Assembly: GCA_913063155.1 (NCBI GenBank)
Contig: CAJXYU010000003.1
Span: 186,001-250,000, forward strand
Direction of reading: 5' to 3'
Source of the DNA: an uncultured Desulfovibrio sp.
GTDB taxonomy: Bacteria > Desulfobacterota > Desulfovibrionia > Desulfovibrionales > Desulfovibrionaceae
Length of the DNA: 64,000 bases
Below, in pieces: positions 1 to 10,038 of this stretch. Numbering within the stretch: the first letter of the stretch is position 1; every line of letters starts with the position of its first letter. The notes beneath the pieces were generated by a model. The model ran no database searches. It saw nothing but the letters and a program-made list of their open reading frames with translations, and was not told where the DNA came from. The position numbers and the translations under genes are program-made.

Positions 1-1067
1 TTGGCGCCGGGGCGGATACCGGGAATGAATCCGCCCTGCTTCTGGATATTCTCGGAGATGCCTTTGGGATCAAAGACGATCGCCGTATAGAAATAGCAGA
101 AGAATACGATGATTCCAACGAAAAGAATGTTGTAGACGATAGAGGTGGGATGCATGAACCCGCTCAGGTTCTGCAACCATTCCACGCTGGAAAACTGTGC
201 CATGGTGGCCGGAAACATCAGAATGGAAGACGCGAAGATGGGCGGAATGACACCGGCGGTGTTGATCCGCAGGGGCAGGTGTGTGGTCTGCCCGCCGAAC
301 ATCTTGCGGCCCATTTGACGCTTGGCATAGTGAATGGGAATGCGGCGCTGGCCGCGTTCCATAAACACGATGAATGCCAAGGTGGCAATCATGACGATGC
401 CGATGATGATCAGCATGAACAGGGAAAGCTCCCCGACCGTCATCAAACGAGTGGTGTTGAGGATGGCCCGGGGAAGCCCGGCAACGATACCCCCGAATAT
501 AATGAGGGAGATACCGTTGCCGATTCCCTTTTCAGTCATTTGTTCGCCAAGCCACATCAGGAAGCAGGTTCCCGTGGTCAGGGTGACAACGGTCATGAGC
601 TTGAAGCCCAGGCCCGCGTGCAAAACCACCGGCGCACCGGTGGGGCTGCTCATACCTTCAAGACCGGTCGCGATGGCGAAGCCCTGAATGAGGCAGATGA
701 GCACGGTTCCATAACGGGTGTACTGGGTGATCTTCTTACGTCCCGCCTCGCCTTCCTCCTTCTGCAGCCGTTTCAGCTCGGGGCTGACCACGGTGAGCAG
801 CTGGATGATGATGGATGCGGAGATGTAGGGCATGATACCCAGTGCAAAGATGGACAGATTCTTCAGTCCACCACCCGAGAACATGTCAAAGAGCCCGAAC
901 AGAGTGTTCTGGGCGCTTGCGAAGAAATCCGCGAGCGCGCCACTATCGACGCCGGGAACAGGAATGTGAATCCCAAGCCTGTAAACAGCGAGCAGTGCGA
1001 ACGTCCAGAGCAGTTTTTTCTTCAGCTCCGGCAGACGGGCGATATTTTCGACTCCTGACAATGCCAC
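1..1067 (-). CDS. secY: SecY, protein translocase channel subunit (partial, C-terminus beyond window)
   Basis: Central pore subunit of the SecYEG inner-membrane translocon. About 355 residues are visible out of roughly 435 for the family; the 3' end lies left of base 1. Reading back from a GTG start at 1065-1067 gives MALSGVENIARLPELKKK, then alternating hydrophobic helices. The plug-region motif VPGVDSGAL and the LGIMPYISASIIIQLL helix are plain SecY signatures. The GTG was chosen because GGAAGGG sits five bases upstream. It follows rplO by 26 bases at the end of the spc-type cluster, the usual position. Its partner secE lies 24 kb upstream in the same direction. Confidence 0.97.
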   Translation of the reverse strand, partial: MALSGVENIARLPELKKKLLWTFALLAVYRLGIHIPVPGVDSGALADFFASAQNTLFGLFDMFSGGGLKNLSIFALGIMPYISASIIIQLLTVVSPELKRLQKEEGEAGRKKITQYTRYGTVLICLIQGFAIATGLEGMSSPTGAPVVLHAGLGFKLMTVVTLTTGTCFLMWLGEQMTEKGIGNGISLIIFGGIVAGLPRAILNTTRLMTVGELSLFMLIIIGIVMIATLAFIVFMERGQRRIPIHYAKRQMGRKMFGGQTTHLPLRINTAGVIPPIFASSILMFPATMAQFSSVEWLQNLSGFMHPTSIVYNILFVGIIVFFCYFYTAIVFDPKGISENIQKQGGFIPGIRPGA

Positions 1068-1093
1068 GTTAACCCTTCCAATTTGGTTGAAGC

Positions 1094-1540
1094 TTAGCCT
1101 TCGATGGCCTTGGCGGTACCGCCGGCCTTCTGAATCTTGTCGGCAGCGGATGCGCTGAAGCGGTGCGCTTCAACGGTCACGGCCTTGGTCACTTCGCCGA
1201 CGCCCAGCACTTTGACTGCTGCGCCCTTGGCGACGATGCCGCGTTCGTAGATGTCGGCGAGGGTGATCTCGTCCTTGCCTTCGAACATGGCGACCAGACG
1301 GCCGATGTTGACCGCTGCATATTCCTCGCGGAAGCGGTTCTTGAAGCCGCGCTTGGGCAGACGACGGGCCAGAGGCATCTGACCGCCTTCAAAACCGGGG
1401 CGGACACCGCCGCCGGAGCGGGCGTTCTGGCCCTTATGCCCCTTACCTGCGGTCTTGCCCCAACCGGAGCCGGAACCGCGGCCTATGCGCTTGCGCTGCT
1501 TGTACTCTTCCGGGAACGGATACAGTTCGTGCAACCTCAT
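1094..1540 (-). CDS. rplO: 50S ribosomal protein L15
   Basis: Large-subunit protein of 148 residues, the usual length. The N-terminus [18 protein letters not shown], followed by the Gly/Arg/Lys-rich stretch [18 protein letters not shown], is the hallmark extended tail of L15 that penetrates the 23S rRNA core. The globular part (about 75-148) ends in [14 protein letters not shown]. Its ATG overlaps the rpmD stop by four bases (ATGA-type), so the two are probably translationally coupled. Conserved spc-operon neighbours rpmD and secY flank it. Confidence 0.98.
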   Translation of the reverse strand: MRLHELYPFPEEYKQRKRIGRGSGSGWGKTAGKGHKGQNARSGGGVRPGFEGGQMPLARRLPKRGFKNRFREEYAAVNIGRLVAMFEGKDEITLADIYERGIVAKGAAVKVLGVGEVTKAVTVEAHRFSASAADKIQKAGGTAKAIEG

Positions 1541-1710
1541 GATTCCGTTACCTCCACCAGGTGTTTCACTTTCTCGATCATGCCGCGGATCTCCGGGCGG
1601 TCCTCAAAGGACTTCTCCTGGCGGATCTTGCGCAGGCCCAGAGCGTCCAGGGTCTTGACCTGGTTGGGCTTGCACGCGATCTTGCTCTTGATAAGTTTTA
1701 CCTTCAACAT
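1537..1710 (-). CDS. rpmD: 50S ribosomal protein L30
   Basis: A 57-residue protein starting [17 protein letters not shown] and ending HLVEVTES. The motif [20 protein letters not shown] is the typical L30 core (KSxIG-like strand, then the helix that holds LGLRKIRQ). The start ATG at 1708-1710 is followed in frame to TGA at 1537-1539, which overlaps the rplO start. It sits 11 bases after rpsE, exactly where L30 lies in spc operons. It is easily missed because of its size. Confidence 0.95.
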   Translation of the reverse strand: MLKVKLIKSKIACKPNQVKTLDALGLRKIRQEKSFEDRPEIRGMIEKVKHLVEVTES

Positions 1711-1721
1711 ACCGGATCTCC

Positions 1722-2216
1722 TTACTTTCTCGGCGTGGAAACCGGCTTGCCGCGAAGCTCAGAGACTTCCTCTGCACTCCGCAGGGAAGCCAGGCCAGCG
1801 ATGGTGGCACGCAGCACGTTGTGCGGATTGTTGGTGCCGATGGCCTTGGTCAGGATGTCCCTGACGCCGACGGCTTCCATGATCGCACGCACAGGACCAC
1901 CGGCGATGATACCGGTACCCTGGGAGGCGGGCTTCAGCATGACACGGCCTGCGCCGAAACGTCCGAGGACTTCGTACGGCAGAGTGCCGTCCAGCAGAGG
2001 CACGTCGATCATGTTCTTCTTGGCGCTTTCGGAAGCCTTGCGAATTGCTTCGGGGACTTCGTTAGCCTTGCCAAGACCGTAGCCGACCTTGCCGTTACCG
2101 TCGCCGACGACGACCAGGCAGCTGAAGCTGAAGCGACGACCGCCCTTGACAACCTTTGCAACGCGGTTGAGATAGACGATTTTCTCGATCAGTCCAGATT
2201 CGTTTTGTTCCATCAT
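1722..2216 (-). CDS. rpsE: 30S ribosomal protein S5
   Basis: Small-subunit protein of 164 residues involved in decoding accuracy and mRNA entry. The double-stranded RNA-binding-like N-terminal domain contains [20 protein letters not shown] and [20 protein letters not shown], both diagnostic; the C-terminal domain carries [20 protein letters not shown]. Two adjacent ATG codons occur; the first, at 2214-2216, is kept. Flanked by rplR and rpmD with spacers near 12 bases, inside the spc-type operon. Confidence 0.98.
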   Translation of the reverse strand: MMEQNESGLIEKIVYLNRVAKVVKGGRRFSFSCLVVVGDGNGKVGYGLGKANEVPEAIRKASESAKKNMIDVPLLDGTLPYEVLGRFGAGRVMLKPASQGTGIIAGGPVRAIMEAVGVRDILTKAIGTNNPHNVLRATIAGLASLRSAEEVSELRGKPVSTPRK

Positions 2217-2228
2217 GATAGTAACCCT

Positions 2229-2588
2229 CTAGAATTTGAGGCCGCCCTCGCGAGCGCCGTCGGCAAGAGCCTTGATTTTACCGTGATAGATGTACCCGTT
2301 ACGGTCGAAAACCACGGATTCAATCTTCTGCTCAAGAGCCTTGGCCGCAATGTTTTTACCCACCTTGGAGGCGGCTTCGCGGTTGGGCCTGAGGGCCTCA
2401 CCATCCTTGGCCATCATCTGAGTAGATGCGGTGGCCAGGGTTTTGCCGTTGTTATCGTCGACCAGCTGGGCGTAAAGGTGCTTGTTGGAGCGGAAAACGA
2501 CCAGTCTGGGACGCTCGGCAGTACCGGAAACCTTCTTCCGGATACGGATCTTCCTGCGGCGTCTTGCCTGTTCTTTGGTCATAGCCAT
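2229..2588 (-). CDS. rplR: 50S ribosomal protein L18
   Basis: 5S rRNA-binding protein of the central protuberance, 119 residues. The basic N-terminus ([23 protein letters not shown]) and the core [26 protein letters not shown] are standard L18 elements. The C-terminus [13 protein letters not shown] is the usual ending. The first ATG (2586-2588) has AGGG at a seven-base spacing, so MAMTKEQ is preferred over MTKEQ. Partner L5 (rplE) is encoded 1.2 kb upstream. Confidence 0.98.
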   Translation of the reverse strand: MAMTKEQARRRRKIRIRKKVSGTAERPRLVVFRSNKHLYAQLVDDNNGKTLATASTQMMAKDGEALRPNREAASKVGKNIAAKALEQKIESVVFDRNGYIYHGKIKALADGAREGGLKF

Positions 2589-2603
2589 ATCGTTACCCTA
2601 CCC

Positions 2604-3140
2604 CTACGCCTTACCGGCCTTACCGGCTTTGCGTTTAATGATTTCGTCGATGTACTTGATGCCCTTACCCTTATACGGCTCAGGCGGACGCACGCGGCGA
2701 ATCTGGGCTGCCACTTCACCGACCAACTGCTTGTTGAGGCCGGAGATGAACAGCTTGCCGCCTTCGGCGCGGGCTTCCAGGTCCTTGGGCAGGTCATATT
2801 CCACAGGGTGGGAATAGCCTACGTTCAGAACGATCTTTTTGCCCTGCACATTGACTTTGTAACCGACGCCTACCACTTCCAGGCCCCGTTCAAAGCCTTT
2901 GGTGACACCCTCGATGCAGTTGGCCAGCAGGGTGCGGCGCAGGCCGTGCTGAGCGCGGGCAAGACGAGAGTCGTCCACACGCTTCACCACAACCTGGTTG
3001 TCCACGATTTCATATTCGACCTTCGGGTGAACGGGAGTAGTCAGGCTGCCCTTGGGGCCTTTCACCAGAACTTCCTCTGCGGCGAGTTTGACTTCGACGC
3101 CCGAAGGGATTTCAATCGGTTGTTTACCTATTCTAGACAT
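2604..3140 (-). CDS. rplF: 50S ribosomal protein L6
   Basis: Large-subunit protein near the factor-binding centre, 178 residues. The start MSRIGKQPIEIPSGVEV and the C-terminal signature RVRPPEPYKGKGIKY are the two best-known L6 motifs. It consists of two similar alpha/beta domains (about 1-82 and 83-178). The tail is Lys/Ala/Gly-rich (KRKAGKAGKA). Gene order rpsH-rplF-rplR is canonical. Confidence 0.98.
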   Translation of the reverse strand: MSRIGKQPIEIPSGVEVKLAAEEVLVKGPKGSLTTPVHPKVEYEIVDNQVVVKRVDDSRLARAQHGLRRTLLANCIEGVTKGFERGLEVVGVGYKVNVQGKKIVLNVGYSHPVEYDLPKDLEARAEGGKLFISGLNKQLVGEVAAQIRRVRPPEPYKGKGIKYIDEIIKRKAGKAGKA

Positions 3141-3152
3141 GACAAACCTCGG

Positions 3153-3536
3153 TTACCAAATTTCGCAGAGGACTTCGCCGCCCACGTTCTTATCATGGGC
3201 TACAGTACCCTCAAGCACACCGTTGGAGGTAGACAAGATGCAGATACCGATACCGTTCTGCACCTTGGGGATGCCATGGACACCGACGTAAACGCGGCGT
3301 CCAGGCTTGCTTACCTTCTTCAGGCCGGTGATGACCGGCTTGCCTGCGGCGTATTTCAGGGCAATTGCGATTTCCTCGCCTTCGACTTTATAATCTTCGA
3401 TGTAGCCTTCAGCCTTCAGGATGTCCGCGATGGCGACCTTTATCTTGGAGGTCGGCACCTTGACATCATTGTGGAACGCCTGATGGGCGTTCCTGATGCG
3501 GCTCAGCATATCGGCAATGGGATCTACAACAGCCAT
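3153..3536 (-). CDS. rpsH: 30S ribosomal protein S8
   Basis: 16S rRNA central-domain binding protein, 127 residues. N-terminal DPIADMLSRIRNAHQAFH and the C-terminal signature ISTSNGVLEGTVAHDKNVGGEVLCEIW identify it. In E. coli S8 represses its own operon by binding mRNA near rplE; whether that holds here cannot be read from the sequence. Lies between rpsN and rplF. Confidence 0.98.
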   Translation of the reverse strand: MAVVDPIADMLSRIRNAHQAFHNDVKVPTSKIKVAIADILKAEGYIEDYKVEGEEIAIALKYAAGKPVITGLKKVSKPGRRVYVGVHGIPKVQNGIGICILSTSNGVLEGTVAHDKNVGGEVLCEIW

Positions 3537-3553
3537 TGTATTCTCCTTAAATA

Positions 3554-3739
3554 TTACCAGCTCGATTTGCGCACGCCGGGCAGTTCGCCGGCCAGAGCTT
3601 TATTCCGGAAACAAATACGGCAGATGCCGTAACGCCTCAGGAACGCCCTCGGCCGCCCGCAGATGGGGCAGCGGTTGTAGGCACGAACCTTGAACTTAGG
3701 CTTGCGGCGAGCTTTGACTTTCAATGCAGTTCTAGCCAT
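3554..3739 (-). CDS. rpsN: 30S ribosomal protein S14, zinc-binding type
   Basis: A 61-residue S14 of the short zinc-binding class: the knuckle [20 protein letters not shown] places four cysteines as CxxC...CxxC. The longer zinc-free form would be near 100 residues. The C-terminus [11 protein letters not shown] is the canonical S14 ending. The zinc form is the usual one in Desulfovibrio-type bacteria as far as I recall. Sits between rplE and rpsH. Confidence 0.97.
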   Translation of the reverse strand: MARTALKVKARRKPKFKVRAYNRCPICGRPRAFLRRYGICRICFRNKALAGELPGVRKSSW

Positions 3740-3750
3740 TTCTGATTCTC

Positions 3751-4290
3751 CTACTTCTTAAAGGGCATTCCAAGAAGGTCGAGAAGCATCTTGCCTTCTT
3801 TGTCCGTATCTGCGGAGGTGACAATGGTGATGTTCATACCAATCACCTTCTCCACCTTATCGATTTCGATTTCGGGGAAGATGGTGTGCTCGGTGATGCC
3901 GAGGGTGAAGTTGCCACGTCCGTCAAAGCCTCTGTCCGGAATGCCGCGGAAGTCGCGGACACGCGGCAGGGCGAATGTCACCAGTTTATCCAGGAAGTCC
4001 CACATGAGGTCGCGACGCAGAGTCACGCGGCAGCCCACGGGCATGCCGTCGCGAAGCTTGAACGCTGCGATGGACTTCTTGGCGCGAGTCACAACAGCAC
4101 GCTGACCGGCGATCCTGGAAAGCTCTTCAGCAGCTGCGTCAACGAGCTTGCTGTTCTGGCTTCCTTCGCCGAGGCCCACGTTCAGAGAGATCTTCTCGAT
4201 CCTGGGCAGCTGCATGGAGCTCTTGTACCCGAACTCCTTCTGGAGAGCCGGGGCCACTTTTTCCTTGTATACTTTCTCGAGACGAGTCAT
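3751..4290 (-). CDS. rplE: 50S ribosomal protein L5
   Basis: 5S rRNA-binding protein, 179 residues. Motifs: [20 protein letters not shown], the region [18 protein letters not shown], and [21 protein letters not shown]. The C-terminus [17 protein letters not shown] is standard. It follows rplX by ten bases. Length matches the family. Confidence 0.98.
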   Translation of the reverse strand: MTRLEKVYKEKVAPALQKEFGYKSSMQLPRIEKISLNVGLGEGSQNSKLVDAAAEELSRIAGQRAVVTRAKKSIAAFKLRDGMPVGCRVTLRRDLMWDFLDKLVTFALPRVRDFRGIPDRGFDGRGNFTLGITEHTIFPEIEIDKVEKVIGMNITIVTSADTDKEGKMLLDLLGMPFKK

Positions 4291-4300
4291 AGCGGTTTAC

Positions 4301-4621
4301 CTATTTGAAGATCTCGTTGCATTTTTTGCAGAAACGGACCTTCTTACCGTCTTCTGTCTTCTTGTACCCGACCCGGGTCGGCTTGGTGCAAGCATCACAA
4401 ACCACCTGGACGTTGGAAACATGGATCGGGGCTTCCTTCTCGACAATGCCGCCGGGCTGATTGGCATACGGGTTGGCCTTGGTGTGGCGTTTGACCACAT
4501 TGACCTTCTCGACCAGTACGCAGTCCTTCTTCTTCAGAATCTTCAGGACTTTGCCGATCTTTCCCTTGTCCTTCCCGGCAATGACCATGACTTTGTCGTC
4601 TTTACGAATTTTAGTCTTCAT
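4301..4621 (-). CDS. rplX: 50S ribosomal protein L24
   Basis: Assembly-initiator protein of the large subunit, 106 residues. The KOW motif is seen near the N-terminus ([20 protein letters not shown]). The C-terminal part holds two CxxC-like pairs ([10 protein letters not shown] and FCKKCNEIF), a feature of many bacterial L24 proteins that suggests metal binding. Located between rplN and rplE as expected. Confidence 0.97.
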   Translation of the reverse strand: MKTKIRKDDKVMVIAGKDKGKIGKVLKILKKKDCVLVEKVNVVKRHTKANPYANQPGGIVEKEAPIHVSNVQVVCDACTKPTRVGYKKTEDGKKVRFCKKCNEIFK

Positions 4622-4632
4622 TGCTCAATTCC

Positions 4633-5001
4633 TTACAGAACCTCGGGAGCGAGGGATACGATCTTCATGAAACCTGCGGCGCGCAGTTCCCTGGCCACGG
4701 GGCCGAAGATACGGGTGCCGACGGGCTCCATGTTGTTGTTCAGCAGCACTGCGGAGTTGTTGTCGAACTTGATGTAGGAACCGTCGGGACGACCGATTTC
4801 CTTCTTGGTACGTACAACAACTGCCTTCATGACCGCGCCCTTCTTCACTTTGGAATGGGGCATTGCCTCTTTAACCGAAACGACGATGATGTCGCCAACG
4901 CTTGCGTAGCGCCTCTTGGAGCCGCCAAGAACCTTGATGCAAGATACTTTCTTGGCCCCGGAGTTGTCCGCAACGTCGAGTTTGGATTCAACCTGTATCA
5001 T
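4633..5001 (-). CDS. rplN: 50S ribosomal protein L14
   Basis: Five-stranded barrel protein at the subunit interface, 122 residues. The start [19 protein letters not shown] and the signature region [20 protein letters not shown] are diagnostic, as is the end [12 protein letters not shown]. It follows rpsQ by 18 bases. Confidence 0.98.
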   Translation of the reverse strand: MIQVESKLDVADNSGAKKVSCIKVLGGSKRRYASVGDIIVVSVKEAMPHSKVKKGAVMKAVVVRTKKEIGRPDGSYIKFDNNSAVLLNNNMEPVGTRIFGPVARELRAAGFMKIVSLAPEVL

Positions 5002-5019
5002 GGCTTACTCCCTCTCAAC

Positions 5020-5286
5020 CTAAACGGCTTTATCAAGAATCTGAACCAGGTGCCATCTCTTGCGGCGGCTCAGGGGCTTGGATTCAACAATCTGTACCTT
5101 GTCACCGACACCGCATTCGTTGGCCGGATCATGGGCCATGAATTTCTTGCGACGACGAATGTATTTCTTCAGCAACGGGTGCTTGACCAGGGTTTCGACG
5201 CGAACGACAATTGTCTTGTCGGCCTTGTCGGAAATCACGGTTCCGGTCAGCACACGACGGTTGCCTGTGTACTTGAACTCAGCCAT
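5020..5286 (-). CDS. rpsQ: 30S ribosomal protein S17
   Basis: Primary 16S rRNA binder, 88 residues, OB fold. Motifs: RRVLTGTVISDKADKTIVVRVE, HPLLKKYIRRRKKFMAHDP and GDKVQIVESKPLSRRKRWHLV. Only three bases separate it from rpmC, so the two are translated in close succession. Confidence 0.98.
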   Translation of the reverse strand: MAEFKYTGNRRVLTGTVISDKADKTIVVRVETLVKHPLLKKYIRRRKKFMAHDPANECGVGDKVQIVESKPLSRRKRWHLVQILDKAV

Positions 5287-5289
5287 CAG

Positions 5290-5481
5290 TTACGCTCCCT
5301 GTCTTTCACGCTGGATGGTAAGAATACGCGCGATGGTTTTCTTCACATCACCCAGTTTGCCGGTGTTTTCCAGCTGAGCGGTTGCGTGTTTGAAACGCAG
5401 GGAGAAAAGCTCCTGGCGGGATTCCGCCAGCTTCTCGTTCAGCTGGGCGTTGTCCAATTCACGAAGTTCCTTGATATCCAT
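5290..5481 (-). CDS. rpmC: 50S ribosomal protein L29
   Basis: A 63-residue two-helix hairpin protein at the nascent-chain exit, part of the docking site for trigger factor and [23 protein letters not shown] and ELFSLRFKHATAQLENT are typical. Its start codon shares one base with the rplP stop codon, giving tight coupling. Confidence 0.97.
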   Translation of the reverse strand: MDIKELRELDNAQLNEKLAESRQELFSLRFKHATAQLENTGKLGDVKKTIARILTIQRERQGA

Positions 5482-5897
5482 TATTCAAGACCCTCCTTGA
5501 CAACAATGGCGCAACGGATCGGGAGCTTGTAGGAGGCCAGCTTGAGGGCCTGCTTGGCGAGCTCGAGATCCACGCCTTTTACTTCATACATAACCCGGCC
5601 CGGTTTCACCGGCGCCACCCAACCTTCGGGAGCGCCTTTACCCTTACCCATACGGACTTCAGCGGGCTTTTTGGTGACGGGGAAATCAGGGAAGATACGG
5701 ATCCAGACCTTCCCACCACGCTTGATATGGCGCATGATGGCAACACGAGCAGATTCAATCTGCTGGTTGGTGATCTTTCCGTGCTCCAGTGCCTTCAGGC
5801 CGATATCGCCGAAGGACACGCTGTTACCCCTTTGGGCCTTGCCTCTGTTGCGGCCTTTCTGCCGCTTACGGTATTTAACCTTTTTTGGAGCAAGCAT
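5481..5897 (-). CDS. rplP: 50S ribosomal protein L16
   Basis: Essential protein near the A-site tRNA elbow, 138 residues. Starts [20 protein letters not shown]; the signature motifs [20 protein letters not shown] and [18 protein letters not shown] are clear. One-base overlap at both ends with rpsC and rpmC. Confidence 0.98.
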   Translation of the reverse strand: MLAPKKVKYRKRQKGRNRGKAQRGNSVSFGDIGLKALEHGKITNQQIESARVAIMRHIKRGGKVWIRIFPDFPVTKKPAEVRMGKGKGAPEGWVAPVKPGRVMYEVKGVDLELAKQALKLASYKLPIRCAIVVKEGLE

Positions 5898-6538
5898 TAC
5901 TGTTCAACCTCTTTGTCCAGAATCTCACCCTTGAAGATCCAGACCTTGACGCCAATCACGCCGTAGGTGGTGTTCGCCTCGGCATAACCATAGTCAATGT
6001 CAGCACGAAGGGTGTGCAGGGGCACACGACCGTCGCGGTACCATTCGCCACGTGCGATTTCCGCACCAGCGAGACGGCCGGCACAAGCGACCTTGATGCC
6101 TTCGGCGCCGAATTTCCTGGCAAGGCCCACCGTACGCTTCATGGCACGGCGGAAAGCAATTCGACGTTCAAGCTGCTGGGCGATGCTCTCAGCTACGAGC
6201 TGGGCTTCGACTTCAGGCCGACGGATTTCGTTCACTTCAATGGTGAATTCAGTTTGGAATTTCCTCTTCAACTCTTCGCGCAGCTTTTCGATCTCAACAC
6301 CTTTGCGACCGATGACGATCCCCGGACGGGCGGTGTGGATGATCAGGCGGATCTTGCCGCCAGCGCGCTCAATCTCAATGCGGGCTACGCCAGCCTGGTA
6401 GAGCTTTTTCTTGACGAACTTGCGCAGCTTGTCGTCCTGGTAGACGAAAGCCGGGTAGTCCTTCTTGCTGTACCAGCGAGACAGCCAGTTCTTGTTATAC
6501 CCCAGACGAAAACCGTAAGGATGTACTTTTTGACCCAT
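5897..6538 (-). CDS. rpsC: 30S ribosomal protein S3
   Basis: Small-subunit protein with mRNA helicase role, 213 residues. [20 protein letters not shown] is the universal S3 start. The KH domain follows ([20 protein letters not shown]), and the C-terminal domain has [21 protein letters not shown] ten-codon upstream extension in the same frame exists but lacks homology and was dropped in favour of the conserved start at 6536-6538. Confidence 0.97.
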   Translation of the reverse strand: MGQKVHPYGFRLGYNKNWLSRWYSKKDYPAFVYQDDKLRKFVKKKLYQAGVARIEIERAGGKIRLIIHTARPGIVIGRKGVEIEKLREELKRKFQTEFTIEVNEIRRPEVEAQLVAESIAQQLERRIAFRRAMKRTVGLARKFGAEGIKVACAGRLAGAEIARGEWYRDGRVPLHTLRADIDYGYAEANTTYGVIGVKVWIFKGEILDKEVEQ

Positions 6539-6548
6539 GGCTGTCCCC

Positions 6549-6881
6549 CTAAGATTCCTTAACCACAATGGTTATATGGCTGGTGCGCTTACGGATGCGG
6601 TAAGCGCGGCCCATGGCCCGCGGCTGGATGCGTTTCCAGGTGGGGCCTTCATTGACGATGATTTTATCCACGATCAGTGCGTCTACATCCACGCCGGGCT
6701 TCTGTTCCGCATTCGCGATGGCGGAATACAGAACCTTGCTGAGGATCTGCGCGGGCTTCTTGGCCGTGAAACGCAGGATGTTCAGGGCGTCCTCAACCGG
6801 CTTGCCCTTGATGTTCTCAGCAACGATACGGGTCTTGCGCGGGGACACACGAATGAATTTTGCTACTGCTTTAGCTTCCAT
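6549..6881 (-). CDS. rplV: 50S ribosomal protein L22
   Basis: Exit-tunnel protein of 110 residues. The start [20 protein letters not shown] and the tunnel loop with [20 protein letters not shown] are diagnostic. The end HITIVVKES is standard. Between rpsS and rpsC. Confidence 0.98.
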   Translation of the reverse strand: MEAKAVAKFIRVSPRKTRIVAENIKGKPVEDALNILRFTAKKPAQILSKVLYSAIANAEQKPGVDVDALIVDKIIVNEGPTWKRIQPRAMGRAYRIRKRTSHITIVVKES

Positions 6882-6891
6882 TTGGTATCAC

Positions 6892-7167
6892 CTATTTACC
6901 CTTCTTCTTGTCAGCGGCGTGACCGAAGTAAGTCCTGGTGGGCGAAAATTCACCCAGTTTGTGACCGACCATGTTTTCGGTCACGAACACGGGGATGAAC
7001 TTGCGTCCGTTGTGTACCGCAAAGGTCAGACCTACCATTTCCGGCAGGATGGTGGACCGGCGGGACCAGGTCTTGATGACGCGACGATCATTATTTTCCT
7101 GGGCCGTGTTGACTTTCTTGATGAGATGATCGTCAACAAAGGGACCCTTTTTAAGAGACCTAGGCAT
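6892..7167 (-). CDS. rpsS: 30S ribosomal protein S19
   Basis: Head protein that contacts S13, 91 residues. [19 protein letters not shown] and the signature ITVHNGRKF-like stretch (here [20 protein letters not shown]) are clear, followed by [16 protein letters not shown]. Ten-base spacers separate it from rplB and rplV. Confidence 0.98.
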   Translation of the reverse strand: MPRSLKKGPFVDDHLIKKVNTAQENNDRRVIKTWSRRSTILPEMVGLTFAVHNGRKFIPVFVTENMVGHKLGEFSPTRTYFGHAADKKKGK

Positions 7168-7177
7168 AATTCAACTC

Positions 7178-8008
<831 letters not shown>

Positions 8009-8011
8009 TTG

Positions 8012-8302
8012 CTATACTCCCTCGAAGAATTCGATTTTTTCACCAGCAACGAGTTTGACCATGGCTTTCTTGTAGCCGGCCGCACGGCCGACCACGCGGC
8101 CAAAGCGAACGCGCGGCATTGATTTCTTGCGAATGATGTTCACGGACTCGACTTTGACGTCGAAGGCTGCCTCAACGGCCTTCTTCACCTCGGCCTTGTT
8201 GGCGTCGGGATGGACGAAAAAGGAGATGTGATTGGCCTGCTCCTTGGCTTCGGTAGCCTTTTCGGAGATCACGGGCTTAAGCAGTATTTTGGAGTAATCC
8301 AT
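8012..8302 (-). CDS. rplW: 50S ribosomal protein L23
   Basis: Exit-site protein of 96 residues that docks trigger factor and SRP. Motifs: LLKPVISEKATEAKEQ, FFVHPDANKAEVKKAVEAAF and the loop KSMPRVRFGRVVGRAAGYKK. Three bases from rplB and two from rplD indicate tight coupling. Confidence 0.98.
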   Translation of the reverse strand: MDYSKILLKPVISEKATEAKEQANHISFFVHPDANKAEVKKAVEAAFDVKVESVNIIRKKSMPRVRFGRVVGRAAGYKKAMVKLVAGEKIEFFEGV

Positions 8303-8304
8303 AG

Positions 8305-8925
8305 CTATTTCAACCTCTCCTGAACGTCAACGGCAGCGCCCTCGAGCAGAACCAGCTCGGGGTGAAGCAGCACGTCGTAAACATTAAGCTTATCAGCCTC
8401 TACAACCTTGAGACCCGGAATGTTCCGGGCAGAAAGAGCGAGATTTTTATCAGCTTCCTTCACGACAATCAAGGCTTTTCCGAGACCCAGGTTCTGCTTG
8501 ACCGCGGCCATGGCCTTGGTCTTGATTTCCGGCAGGTCGATGGACTTGACCACCATCAGCTTGTCTTCGGACAGGCGGGAGGACAGGGCCATCTTCATAG
8601 CCAGCTTGCGGACCTTCTTGTTGACCTTGAATTCGTAGCTACGGGGCTGAGGACCGAAGGTGGTTGCACCACCACGCCACAGCGGAGAACGGGAGGAACC
8701 CGCGCGTGCGCGACCGGTGCCTTTCTGCCTCCAGGGCTTGCGGCCGCCGCCGGTGATCAGTGCACGGTTCTTGGTGGCGTGCGTACCGGCGCGTTTTGCG
8801 GCGAGCTGAGCCCTGACTACGAGCTGCAGGATCTCGGGACGAACTTCGACCTCGAAGACTTCCGGGGCCAGCTCGATGTTGCCCACTTCTTTCTTATTTT
8901 GATCAATGATGCTCAATTTAGCCAT
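8305..8925 (-). CDS. rplD: 50S ribosomal protein L4
   Basis: Exit-tunnel protein of 206 residues, also a known autorepressor of S10 operons in gamma-proteobacteria. The long basic loop (TKNRALITGGGRKPWRQKGT, then GRARAGSSRSPLWRGG) is the diagnostic tunnel extension. A Rossmann-like globular domain follows. No E. coli-like S10 leader was recognised upstream of rpsJ. Confidence 0.98.
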   Translation of the reverse strand: MAKLSIIDQNKKEVGNIELAPEVFEVEVRPEILQLVVRAQLAAKRAGTHATKNRALITGGGRKPWRQKGTGRARAGSSRSPLWRGGATTFGPQPRSYEFKVNKKVRKLAMKMALSSRLSEDKLMVVKSIDLPEIKTKAMAAVKQNLGLGKALIVVKEADKNLALSARNIPGLKVVEADKLNVYDVLLHPELVLLEGAAVDVQERLK

Positions 8926-8948
8926 TTTTGATACCTCTGGCTCAGCAA

Positions 8949-9581
8949 CTAGGCCGTTTTACGGATCATGACGAGACCGTCTTTCGGTCCGGGCACCTGG
9001 CCCTTCACGATGAGGATGTTCTCCTCGGGACGGACATCGACGATCTCGATGTTGGAAACGGTGACACGCGCATTACCCATTTGGCCGGGCATCTTCTTGT
9101 TCTTCCAGATGCGGCCGGGGAAGGTTGCGTTACCGACGGAACCCGGGACACGGTGGATCTTTTCGGCGCCGTGGGAGGCGCGCTGTCCAGCGAAGTTCCA
9201 GCGCTTCATGACGCCCTGGAAGCCTTTACCCTTGCTCTTGCCGGTCACCTTGACCTTTTCGCCGGGAGCGAAGATATCAACGGTGATTTCCTGGCCCACC
9301 TCGTATTCGGCCACGTCTTCGAGGCGGAATTCCTTGAGGTGACGGAACAGGCCCTTGTCAGCCTTGGCCTGATGGCCTTTCTGCGGCTTGTTGACCTTGC
9401 GTTCCTCGATGGCATCGTAACCGACCTGAATGGCGCTGTAGCCTTCCTTGTCGTCGGTCTTGACCTGCATGATGGGGCACGGACCTGCCTGAATGACGGT
9501 GACGGGGCAGACGGTACCGTCTTCCCTGAACACACGGGTCATGCCCAGTTTCTTTCCGAGTATTCCAAGTTTCTTGGCCAT
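8949..9581 (-). CDS. rplC: 50S ribosomal protein L3
   Basis: Early-assembly large-subunit protein, 210 residues from [18 protein letters not shown]. The signature [20 protein letters not shown] lies in the central extension, followed by [17 protein letters not shown] start four codons upstream (GVI) is possible, but the chosen ATG at 9579-9581 gives the conserved N-terminus and has a GGGGG-containing purine run five bases away. Confidence 0.97.
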   Translation of the reverse strand: MAKKLGILGKKLGMTRVFREDGTVCPVTVIQAGPCPIMQVKTDDKEGYSAIQVGYDAIEERKVNKPQKGHQAKADKGLFRHLKEFRLEDVAEYEVGQEITVDIFAPGEKVKVTGKSKGKGFQGVMKRWNFAGQRASHGAEKIHRVPGSVGNATFPGRIWKNKKMPGQMGNARVTVSNIEIVDVRPEENILIVKGQVPGPKDGLVMIRKTA

Positions 9582-9592
9582 GATTACCCCCA

Positions 9593-9910
9593 CTACAGCT
9601 TGATTTCAACGTCCACGCCGGCGGGCAGGGACAATTTACCGAGGGCATCAACGGTCTGCTGGGTCGGTTCAAGGATGTCCAGCAGGCGCTTGTGAATGCG
9701 CATCTCGAACTGTTCGCGGGACTTCTTGTCCACGTGCACGGACTTCTGAATCGTAGTCTTGTGAATACGAGTCGGAAGCGGGATGGGACCGGCGATAGCC
9801 GCACCGGTATTCCGGGCGGTATCCACGATCTCAGTCACCGCCTTGTCCAGAATGCGGTAATCGTAGGCTTTGAGCTTTATCCTGATACGATCGCTCGTCA
9901 TGGAAGCCAT
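9593..9910 (-). CDS. rpsJ: 30S ribosomal protein S10 (NusE)
   Basis: Head protein that also acts as antitermination factor NusE. From ATG 9908-9910 it is 105 residues: [20 protein letters not shown] and [19 protein letters not shown] are diagnostic. The frame is open for 17 more codons upstream, but AGGAGA lies seven bases before the chosen ATG and homology begins there. A third ATG, three codons later, would have a sixteen-base spacing and is less likely. Opens the S10-type gene run, 128 bases after fusA. Confidence 0.96.
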   Translation of the reverse strand: MASMTSDRIRIKLKAYDYRILDKAVTEIVDTARNTGAAIAGPIPLPTRIHKTTIQKSVHVDKKSREQFEMRIHKRLLDILEPTQQTVDALGKLSLPAGVDVEIKL

Positions 9911-10038
9911 GTCGGATTCTCCTATTTTTGATCCTGTTTCCACGATGACGCTGGAAGTCAAGGCTGCCGGGGCATTAATGGCAAGCGTTTCCGCCTGATT
10001 GCCGCCCCGGACTTTCGCCTGAAGACTCAGCGATCACT